From: an uncultured Pseudomonadota bacterium
GTDB lineage: Bacteria > Pseudomonadota > Alphaproteobacteria > RF32 > CAG-239
NCBI GenBank assembly: GCA_902767055.1
Contig: CACXFX010000077.1
Coordinates: 1-5,810 of the forward strand
Length of the DNA stretch: 5,810 nt
Direction of reading: 5' to 3'
Positions 1 to 5,810 of this stretch are shown here, one piece after another. Within the stretch, counting starts at the first letter, position 1. Each line of letters opens with the position of its first letter. A program made the position numbers and the translations under genes. Below the pieces are notes generated by a model. That model ran no database searches. It saw only the letters and a program-made list of their open reading frames with translations, and had not been told where the DNA came from.

Positions 1-2645
1 CGCGGCGTTAAATTATCCGGATTGAGCTTTTCCAAAGCCTCATCCAAAGGTGAAATTTTCTTTTTGCCCTCTTCGTCTTTTTTAAAAACCGCAAACAAAG
101 GTAAGTCATCTTCGATTGAAGTGATTTTTTTATCGCCGGAATTTTCTTCAAGCACTTTTAAGATTTGCTCGGCACGTTTGGTCACAAGCTTCGGCACACC
201 CGCAAGTTTTGCCACATGCACGCCATAAGACCGATCAGCCACCCCGTCAATCACCTCGTGCATAAAAACGACATTACCGTTATACTCTTTGATTTTCATG
301 GCATGAAGCGAAATGGCTTTAAGCTTTTTTTGCAAAACGGTCAGTTCGTGATAGTGCGTCGCAAACAACGCGCGGCATTGATTGACCTCCACAAGATGCT
401 CCACCACCGCCCATGCAATCGACAACCCGTCATAAGTTGCCGTACCGCGCCCGATTTCATCTAAAATAACAAACGAACGCGATGTTGATTGGTTCAAAAT
501 CATCGCCGTCTCGACCATCTCCACCATAAAAGTCGAACGACCGCGCGAGAGGTCATCTGAGGCCCCGACACGCGACAAAACCTTATCGATTAAACCGATA
601 TGCGCTGATTTTGCCGGCACATACATTCCCATCTGTGCCATAATCGCAATTAAAGCATTTTGCCTTAAAAACGTTGATTTACCGGCCATATTCGGCCCCG
701 TGATCAGCCATAATCTGTCTTTTTGCCCGTCCAAACGGCACGTGTTTGTCACAAACGGACCTTCATGCATTTTCTCCAAAGCCGCTTCAACAACAACATG
801 TCGCCCTTCTTTGATATCAAAACAAAGCGAATCATCCAAAACGGGGCGTACATAATTGCGCGCCCTTGCCAATTCGGCCGAGGCACAGGCAATATCAAGC
901 TCGGCAAGCGCCAAACATGAACTTGAAATCGTTTTTGCTTCTGCCAAAACTTTCGTCACGATTTCATCATAAATTTCCATTTCAATTGCAAGCGCTTTAC
1001 TGTTGGCCGAATTGATTTTTTGCTCTAAATCCGAAAGTTCCGCTGTTGTAAAACGCACGGCATTTAATACCGTCTGACGATGTACAAATTTCAGATTGTT
1101 AAATGCACTGTCGCAATCTTTTTTCGGTATCTCGATAAAATAGCCGATAAGTGTGTTGTATTTGACTTTTACGCTCGAAATAGAGAGCTCATCATTATAT
1201 TTTGCGGCAAGTATCTGCGTATAATCAGAATCATTTTTGCTCAAATTTCGATATTCGTCCAGCCTGACATCAAACCCGTCACGCACAAACCCGCCGTCAC
1301 GAAAATAAGCAGGCAATTTTTCCGCATTTTCATCGCTGTCATGTTTAAGCGCCTGATCCAAAAAATCAACCAATTGGCTAAAATCACCGATGCGCCCCAA
1401 TATATCAACCACTGCCGGCTCAAGCTTTGCAATCAAATCGCCGTAATGCCCGTAATTTTGAACAATTGTCTTAATTCTTGCAAGACTTGCCAAACTTTGT
1501 TTTAACGAAACCAATTCTTTCGGCCGACAAGTGCCGTTTGACACACGCGTTAAAATGCGCTCCATATCCGACATTGTCTTAAAAATGTCGCGCAAATCTT
1601 TACACATCGGCTCGGCATTGATAAAAAACGTTTCACAATCCAAACGCCGATTGATTTCAAAAACATTAAGCGAAGGATAAATCAGGCGCTGTCTGAAAAG
1701 TCTGGCGCCCGCAGCCGTAATGGTCTTATCGATTGCATTTAAAAATGAAGATTGCCTTGCCCCGTCGGTGCCGAAAAGCAATTCCAAATTGCGCCTTGTC
1801 GCCGCATCAATTTCCATATATTTGACATCGTTGACCCCAACCGGATTTTTAATATGCGGCAAATGCTCTTTTTGGGTTGTTTCGACATAATCCAAAATCA
1901 CCCCGATTGCCGAAATCTCAGGATTCGAGAGCATTCCGAAAGAAGATATATCATTGACTTGATAAAATTTTTTTATTCGGTTTATTGCGTTTGGTACATT
2001 AAATCGTTCAATCGGCAAAACCGTATTTTTATCCGACGATCGGGTAAAAAAATTCATCAAACTTTTTGTTGCATACAAAACATTTGAAACAATGATTTCA
2101 CTCGGTTCGATTTTAGAAACCATGTTATAAATATCAACGCTTAAACTTGCTTCATCCGTCTCTATTCTTTTGACAAACAAATCCCCTGTTGACATATCAA
2201 GCCAGGCAAATCCGAGCGTTAACATATCCTTTGAGATACAAAGCAAAAAATTGTTTTTCCGATCATCTAAAAGATTACTCTCGGTTAGAGTTCCCGGCGT
2301 CACAAGCCTGATAATTTCACGATTGACAAGCGCATTTCGACCGCGCTTTTTAGCTTCTTCAGGCGTTTCCGTCTGCTCGGCGATAGCCACTTTATAACCC
2401 TGACGTATCAATTTGGCAAGATAGCTTTCATAAGCATGAAAAGGCACGCCGCACATGGGCACGTTCATATCTTTTGAACGACTGGTCAGCACGAGATCAA
2501 GTGCTTTAGAAGCGACAACGGCATCTTCATAAAACAGTTCATAAAAATCACCCATTCGATAAAACACCAAATAATCCTGATAATCTTTTTTAATATCGAG
2601 ATATTGTCGCATCGAGGGCGTTACTGCCTCATTCAAATCCGTCAT
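1..2645 (-). CDS. mutS: DNA mismatch repair protein MutS (C-terminal end cut by window edge)
   Basis: MutS is the ATPase that binds mispaired or looped-out bases and recruits MutL to begin strand-specific repair. About 881 codons are open from the ATG at 2645-2643 to the left edge with no frameshift. The N-terminal mismatch-binding domain carries GDFYELF, with the wedging Phe at residue 34 and Glu at 36. Connector and lever/clamp domains span roughly residues 120-585. The ATPase domain has Walker A GPNMAGKST at 650-658, Walker B/signature LDEIGRG around Asp729-Glu730, and FATHYHEL with His764. DLPLF at 847-851 fits a beta-clamp binding motif. The sequence ends in LNPDNLTP, a typical near-terminal MutS stretch, so probably only about 15 residues are missing. 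An in-frame TAA at 2661-2663 leaves the ATG at 2645 as the only start ahead of the conserved N-terminus. Its ribosome binding site is weak (GGA only 2 nt upstream). The gene is transcribed divergently from the kinase. Confidence 0.97.
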   Translation of the reverse strand, partial: MTDLNEAVTPSMRQYLDIKKDYQDYLVFYRMGDFYELFYEDAVVASKALDLVLTSRSKDMNVPMCGVPFHAYESYLAKLIRQGYKVAIAEQTETPEEAKKRGRNALVNREIIRLVTPGTLTESNLLDDRKNNFLLCISKDMLTLGFAWLDMSTGDLFVKRIETDEASLSVDIYNMVSKIEPSEIIVSNVLYATKSLMNFFTRSSDKNTVLPIERFNVPNAINRIKKFYQVNDISSFGMLSNPEISAIGVILDYVETTQKEHLPHIKNPVGVNDVKYMEIDAATRRNLELLFGTDGARQSSFLNAIDKTITAAGARLFRQRLIYPSLNVFEINRRLDCETFFINAEPMCKDLRDIFKTMSDMERILTRVSNGTCRPKELVSLKQSLASLARIKTIVQNYGHYGDLIAKLEPAVVDILGRIGDFSQLVDFLDQALKHDSDENAEKLPAYFRDGGFVRDGFDVRLDEYRNLSKNDSDYTQILAAKYNDELSISSVKVKYNTLIGYFIEIPKKDCDSAFNNLKFVHRQTVLNAVRFTTAELSDLEQKINSANSKALAIEMEIYDEIVTKVLAEAKTISSSCLALAELDIACASAELARARNYVRPVLDDSLCFDIKEGRHVVVEAALEKMHEGPFVTNTCRLDGQKDRLWLITGPNMAGKSTFLRQNALIAIMAQMGMYVPAKSAHIGLIDKVLSRVGASDDLSRGRSTFMVEMVETAMILNQSTSRSFVILDEIGRGTATYDGLSIAWAVVEHLVEVNQCRALFATHYHELTVLQKKLKAISLHAMKIKEYNGNVVFMHEVIDGVADRSYGVHVAKLAGVPKLVTKRAEQILKVLEENSGDKKITSIEDDLPLFAVFKKDEEGKKKISPLDEALEKLNPDNLTP

Positions 2646-2748
2646 CGTCCGTTCTTTTCTTTATTTTATTAAATGAATTTAAACTTCTTTCATATTAACT
2701 TATTTTATCTCAAAGTCTATCATTTTTTAAAAAAAATAAACGGAGATT
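2646..2748. promoter_or_regulatory. Divergent intergenic region between mutS and the histidine kinase gene
   Basis: This 103-bp, very AT-rich stretch must hold the 5' control signals of both divergent genes unless either is read from elsewhere. For the plus strand, a weak sigma70-like pair can be proposed: TTTAAA at 2678-2683 and TATTTT at 2701-2706 with a 17-nt spacer. In DNA this AT-rich such matches arise easily by chance. I could not pick a convincing promoter for mutS, and I see no clear operator palindrome or PHO-box-like direct repeat. Confidence 0.35.
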
Positions 2749-2754
2749 ATGATG
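2742..2754 (+). promoter_or_regulatory. Ribosome binding site and tandem ATG start of the kinase gene
   Basis: GGAGA at 2742-2746 is followed by two consecutive in-frame ATG codons at 2749 and 2752. The spacer is 2 nt to the first ATG and 5 nt to the second. The second is nearer the usual optimum, so translation may begin at 2752 (470 aa, MKLKKIDMF...) rather than 2749 (471 aa). The protein differs by one methionine only. Confidence 0.6.
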
Positions 2755-4164
2755 AAATTAAAAAAGATTGATATGTTCGAAATCGAAAAAGACTCAAACT
2801 TTGCCGCTCGTGTTTTGGTGCTTTCCGCTCCTGCGGCGATTGTGTTTGTTATTTTGGCGATTTTCGGCTTTTTAGCTCCGTTTTCTGCCATTTTATCTTA
2901 TGTTTTCATTGTGCTTTTTAATATGATATTTTTATCGCCGATGACGCTTGAATTGCAACACCTGAAAAAATACATCAATAAACTGGCTTTGGGTGAAAAT
3001 ATTGAAGATATGCACCTTACCGAACAAGAGGCTAAAGGCATTGCCGAAGCCGTCAATTCAATGCATCGTTTCTGGGTGGCCAAAACGGACGCCTTAGAGG
3101 CTGAAGCAATGTCCGATGCCGCCGTTTTGGATACATTGCCGGATCCTGTCTTGATGATTGACCGTTCGGGCAATGTTTTGGGCGCCAACTTAGCCGCGCG
3201 CAAACTTTTGGGCGAGCATTTAACCGAAAAGAATATTGAAAATATTTTTTCTTCAAACAACTTTATCACTGCGACCCAAAAAGTCTTAAAAAAAGAAAGC
3301 GAGGCTGAAAATCTGATTTTTTATACCACCCCGAACAAGCAAAAAATTTATGCGCACATCAAAACATTGCCGTGGTTTTCCAAAGGCCGCGCCGTCGCCG
3401 TCATTTCCCTCTATGATTTGACTAAAGCCGCAAAAATCGAAAAACTTCAGTCTGATTTTGTGGCCAATGCAAGCCATGAACTACGCACGCCGCTGTCGGT
3501 TATCTCCGGCTTTATCGAAACATTGCAAACCACAGCCAAAAATGATGAAACCGCGCGTGAACAATTTTTGTCCGTAATGGCCGAACAGGCATCTTTTATG
3601 TCCGATTTGATTGAAAATCTACTCTCGCTTTCCAAAATAGAGCTTTTACAAGATCAAATTCCTGCGGACAAAACGGATATCGGCAAAATCGCGCTTGAAG
3701 TCATTGACGCCCTACAACTTAAAGCCCAAAGCCGCGCAATCAATCTCGTGCTCGAAAAACCGAGTCGGCTTAAAAAAATCACGGCCGATGCCGGACAGAT
3801 GAAACAGCTCATACAAAACCTCGTGGATAATGCCATCAAATACGGTGTATCCGGAAGCAGTGTCACAATCTTAATTAAAGAAGTTAATCAAATTCCCCCT
3901 TCAAAAACTTTCAATGTCGCAGAGGGCAAAGCTCTTGCCGTTTCGGTTAATAACAAAGGCTCAAAAATAGAACCTGAAGCCTTAAGCCGCTTAACAGAAC
4001 GCTTTTATCGCCTGCAAGAACATAAAAATCTCGGCATTAAAGGCACGGGATTGGGACTTGCGATTGCCAAACAAATCATTATGCGCCACCGCGGCAATTT
4101 GACCGTTTCATCAAGCAACAAAAACGGCACAACATTTACATTTTATATTCCTTTCAAAATATAA
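2749..4164 (+). CDS. PhoR-type membrane sensor histidine kinase with degenerate G1 box
   Basis: This is a 471-aa inner-membrane sensor kinase that would autophosphorylate on a histidine and pass the phosphate to a response regulator. Two hydrophobic segments (about residues 20-43 and 45-65) are separated by almost no loop, so there is no periplasmic sensor domain, as in PhoR. A PAS-like region (about 123-225) contains LPDPVLMIDRSGNVLGAN. The HisKA domain carries FVANASHELRTPL with phospho-acceptor His243, followed by LIENLLSLSKIEL. The HATPase domain (about 345-468) has an N box, QNLVDNAIKYG, with Asn357 and Asn361, and a G2 box, GTGLGL, at 432-437. LTERFYR is typical of alphaproteobacterial PhoR. 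The G1 box is unusual: NKGSKI at 402-407, where DxGxGI is expected, losing the adenine-contacting Asp and one Gly. No phoB, pst or phoU gene lies next to it, so the PhoR role is inferred from similarity and a different partner is possible. Confidence 0.92.
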   Translation: MMKLKKIDMFEIEKDSNFAARVLVLSAPAAIVFVILAIFGFLAPFSAILSYVFIVLFNMIFLSPMTLELQHLKKYINKLALGENIEDMHLTEQEAKGIAEAVNSMHRFWVAKTDALEAEAMSDAAVLDTLPDPVLMIDRSGNVLGANLAARKLLGEHLTEKNIENIFSSNNFITATQKVLKKESEAENLIFYTTPNKQKIYAHIKTLPWFSKGRAVAVISLYDLTKAAKIEKLQSDFVANASHELRTPLSVISGFIETLQTTAKNDETAREQFLSVMAEQASFMSDLIENLLSLSKIELLQDQIPADKTDIGKIALEVIDALQLKAQSRAINLVLEKPSRLKKITADAGQMKQLIQNLVDNAIKYGVSGSSVTILIKEVNQIPPSKTFNVAEGKALAVSVNNKGSKIEPEALSRLTERFYRLQEHKNLGIKGTGLGLAIAKQIIMRHRGNLTVSSSNKNGTTFTFYIPFKI

Positions 4165-4215
4165 ATATTCGGTTGGCACAACACTTATAAATGGCGCGGT
4201 AAAAAGTTTTAAGCT

Positions 4216-5352
4216 CTACAAGAACAGCGTCAACCTTAACGAAACGGCCGTACCGTAATCCGATTTTTGATTAAGCGCAGGATGGATATAAAACTGAATA
4301 TCCGGCGTTATGGTCATCCATTTTGAAAAACCGACGGCCCAATAAGCTTCCAAAACATGCTCTGTATCATGCGCCAACGGCTCACCGACAGCTTCTTCGT
4401 TGATTTTGTTTAACGCATAAGCAAAACCGATTTGGTCAAGCGCATTGCGCTCCAAAGGATTAAGCCAAACAAGCCCGCCGGACCAAGACTGATCAATCGT
4501 ATCCATATGTCCTGAAACACCGTTGACACGGGCAAAAACATTAAACTTTTCACCCAAATTTTGCGACAAATTGACGGACCAACCGTTTGTTGTCTGAGGC
4601 TGTTCTTTCACACCCGGCTGATTATAAAGCAAAACAGAGGCCTGAAAATCCCCGAAGCGGTTTGTCGGTGTCCATTCAACCTGCCCGAACGAGGTAAAAT
4701 GCCCGTCACTTAAATCATTGACACGCACGCTGATACCATCGACGTTAGAAGCATCTTGCGCGCCCAAAGTCATGCTCCACTCATCATTCGGGGCAACCGT
4801 GACAAACCCGCCGACACCGGCGATGGAATAAGTCGATGACGGATTTTGCGATAAAGCATAGTTGATAAAATTGACCTGCTGGTTAGAATTATAATCCGAC
4901 CCGTCCCAATTATAAATCGGAAACTGACCAAGACCGAGCGTCAACCAATCCCAATCACCGCCAAGTTGATAAGTATAATACAATTCGTTAAACTCATTTG
5001 TCTTATCGTCATAATCGTTAATTGAGCTGACAACCCCCATATTTGAAGCAACGTCCGAGGCATCATGATTGCCGTATCTGACAATCGTATAAGCCATATT
5101 GAGCTGGCCGGTACCGTATTCATTCTTAAAAGTCGTCCATGTCAAATAAGGATAGATATATGTCTGAAAAGCATTGTATTCACCGCTCGGTGCACCTCTT
5201 TGAGGCATCAATGTCACGTCAATACCATAGTCAAAACCGTAATTTTTATTGAGCCAGTATTTGAACATGGAATAATCCGTACCAAGACTGCGCGCATCTG
5301 CACCATGAACAAAAAACATCGTTGCGACGGTCAATAACAAAGCTTTTTTCAT
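4216..5352 (-). CDS. OprB-like outer-membrane porin (carbohydrate-selective porin family)
   Basis: The predicted protein is 378 aa and should form a beta-barrel channel in the outer membrane; OprB family members admit sugars and similar small solutes. The start at 5352 gives a signal peptide (MKKALLLTVATMFFVHGADA, predicted cleavage after Ala20) and has GGAGA at 5359-5363, 6 nt upstream. The frame stays open upstream to 5532, but that extension would run through the promoter region and the neighbour's terminator and lacks secretory character, so I reject it. The mature protein is rich in aromatics with alternating amphipathic strands, for example LTLGLGQFPIYNWDG. The C-terminal part, HVLEAYWAVGFSKWMTITPD followed by IQFYIHP, resembles the end of OprB barrels (expected form: W-x-x-x-PDxQYxxNP). 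It is shorter than classical OprB (about 420-450 aa). The final residues are RLTLFL, so the last residue is Leu instead of the usual Phe. The gene converges on the kinase gene. Confidence 0.85.
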   Translation of the reverse strand: MKKALLLTVATMFFVHGADARSLGTDYSMFKYWLNKNYGFDYGIDVTLMPQRGAPSGEYNAFQTYIYPYLTWTTFKNEYGTGQLNMAYTIVRYGNHDASDVASNMGVVSSINDYDDKTNEFNELYYTYQLGGDWDWLTLGLGQFPIYNWDGSDYNSNQQVNFINYALSQNPSSTYSIAGVGGFVTVAPNDEWSMTLGAQDASNVDGISVRVNDLSDGHFTSFGQVEWTPTNRFGDFQASVLLYNQPGVKEQPQTTNGWSVNLSQNLGEKFNVFARVNGVSGHMDTIDQSWSGGLVWLNPLERNALDQIGFAYALNKINEEAVGEPLAHDTEHVLEAYWAVGFSKWMTITPDIQFYIHPALNQKSDYGTAVSLRLTLFL

Positions 5353-5466
5353 ACACTTTCTCCAAATTTGTTTATTCGATTTTTCGAATATAATCGCTTT
5401 TAATGCAAAATTAAAGAGGCAATTTATAAAAAAATAAGCTTTAGCTTGCTTGTGGGTTGACAATAC
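5353..5466 (-). promoter_or_regulatory. Upstream control region of the porin gene, with candidate promoter
   Basis: This 114-bp AT-rich leader lies between the porin start and the terminator of the gene to its right, so the porin is probably transcribed from here as a single gene. Read on the minus strand, TATATT (5392-5387) is a reasonable -10 element, with a weak -35 candidate TTTAAT (5415-5410) at a 17-nt spacing. That would place the transcript start about 25-30 nt upstream of the ATG. Another short inverted repeat, AAGCT-TT-AGCTT at 5436-5447, lies further upstream. The promoter assignment rests on pattern matching alone. Confidence 0.4.
5373..5390. repeat. Perfect 7-bp inverted repeat overlapping the candidate porin -10 element
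   Basis: TATTCGA at 5373-5379 and TCGAATA at 5384-5390 are exact reverse complements separated by TTTT. The repeat overlaps the proposed -10 element (5387-5392) and lies 20-38 bp upstream of the start codon. It could be an operator for a dimeric repressor, or it could fold as a small hairpin in the 5' leader. The symmetry is seen directly; the function is inference. Confidence 0.5.
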
Positions 5467-5493
5467 AAAAACCGCGGGTGAGGAAACCCGCGG
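5467..5493 (-). terminator. Strong Rho-independent terminator of the right-hand minus-strand gene
   Basis: Read on the minus strand, CCGCGGGT and ACCCGCGG (5493-5486 and 5479-5472) form a perfect, GC-rich 8-bp stem around a 6-nt loop (TTCCTC). The stem is followed directly by TTTTT (5471-5467). This is the classical intrinsic terminator layout. It sits 74 bp past the stop codon of the truncated gene at 5568-5810 and before the porin promoter region. The plus strand lacks a T tract after the stem, so it acts in one direction. Confidence 0.9.
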
Positions 5494-5567
5494 CGGATTA
5501 CATGTTTTAATGAATTTATTTAAAAAGGCCATAATAATTTTTGGCTTATCCCGCTAAACCCAAAGGC

Positions 5568-5810
5568 TTAGTAGAATTTCCAAGTAATGGTTGCATTGTT
5601 ATTTGTTGCTTTACAAGCTGTGATGGCTGCAGCCATTGTATAGGCTTCGCCTTCACCGCGTCCGGAAGCTTCCGGTCTTTGGTTAGTACCTGCTGTAATA
5701 GCTGTTCTACCACTACCTTGAGCAATATACACATCATTGTTGGTACCTTCTGCTGCTGTTCCGACAACGACACCGATGAAGCCTGAACCTGCACCTGAGC
5801 CGAAGTCAGC
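5568..5810 (-). CDS. C-terminal 80 residues of a small Gly/Ala/Thr/Asn-rich protein, possibly pilin-like (5' end outside window)
   Basis: The frame is open from the right edge (GCT at 5810-5808) to TAA at 5570-5568. It begins ADFGSGAGSGFIGVVVGTAA, has a middle rich in Gly, Thr and Asn, and ends TACKATNNNATITWKFY. It has one Cys, 17 residues before the end, and few charged residues. The composition, the late Cys and the aromatic beta-strand-like end resemble the exposed C-terminal part of type IV pilins or other surface proteins. The diagnostic pilin N-terminus is outside the window, so the function is unproven. Another minus-strand frame (5546-5794) gives a Q/L-rich 82-aa reading, and the plus strand gives a Ser/Cys-rich one. 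I prefer this frame because of its balanced composition and the strong terminator after its stop. Confidence 0.7.
   Translation of the reverse strand, partial: ADFGSGAGSGFIGVVVGTAAEGTNNDVYIAQGSGRTAITAGTNQRPEASGRGEGEAYTMAAAITACKATNNNATITWKFY

Noticed and set aside
1080..1505. 141-aa plus-strand reading frame inside mutS
   Set aside because: It is antisense to the conserved core and clamp region of MutS, which is continuous in its own frame. I see no independent start signals or domain.
2898..3269. 123-aa minus-strand reading frame inside the kinase gene
   Set aside because: It is antisense to the PAS-like region of a well-supported kinase, with no domain of its own.
5353..5532. N-terminal extension of the porin to an upstream ATG at 5532
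   Set aside because: The extra 60 residues would span the terminator hairpin and the promoter region. The ATG at 5352 has a well-placed GGAGA and begins a convincing signal peptide.
5524..5548. Possible second hairpin (GCCA ... TGGC) after the stop of the right-hand gene
   Set aside because: The stem is only about 4-5 bp with a 10-nt AT-rich loop, too weak to call beside the strong terminator.
5541..5786. 81-aa plus-strand reading frame rich in Ser and Cys
   Set aside because: It is antisense to the preferred gene. The Ser/Cys/Thr-rich composition is what reverse reading of Gly/Ala/Thr codons produces.
5546..5794. 82-aa minus-strand reading frame rich in Gln and Leu
   Set aside because: It overlaps the preferred open frame ending at 5568, has no recognisable domain or ribosome binding site, and looks like an out-of-frame reading of Gly/Ala/Thr codons.
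1..5810. Mobile elements, CRISPR arrays, tRNA or rRNA genes, or a defence cluster
   Set aside because: I found no transposase or integrase motifs, no spaced direct repeats, no tRNA-like cloverleaf and no rRNA-like sequence. The genes are mostly housekeeping and envelope types.

Overview
The window looks like ordinary chromosome from a moderately AT-rich Gram-negative bacterium, most likely an alphaproteobacterium. The MutS and histidine kinase sequences read like alphaproteobacterial versions: DEIGRGTATYDG in MutS, and FVANASHELRTPL, LSLSKIE and LTERFYR in the kinase. An OprB-like outer-membrane porin confirms a Gram-negative envelope. A host- or gut-associated AT-rich lineage is possible, but that is a weak inference.

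Layout, left to right. Positions 1-2645 (minus strand) hold nearly all of mutS; only its extreme C-terminus runs off the left edge. A 103-bp AT-rich divergent intergenic region follows. Positions 2749-4164 (plus strand) encode a PhoR-type membrane sensor histidine kinase. It converges, across 51 bp with no clear terminator, on a minus-strand OprB-like porin (4216-5352) that has a signal peptide, a good ribosome binding site and a candidate promoter overlapping a perfect 7-bp inverted repeat. To the right, a strong Rho-independent terminator (5467-5493, minus strand) insulates the porin from the next minus-strand gene. Only the last 80 codons of that gene are inside the window (5568-5810); it is a small Gly/Ala/Thr/Asn-rich protein, possibly pilin-like.

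Functionally the genes look independent: DNA mismatch repair, envelope or phosphate-type signalling without an adjacent response regulator, outer-membrane solute uptake, and an unidentified, possibly surface, protein. I see no mobile element, CRISPR array, tRNA, rRNA or evident new multi-gene system. The most notable anomaly is in the kinase: the G1 box of its ATP-binding domain is degenerate (NKGSKI in place of DxGxGI), while the H, N and G2 boxes are intact.
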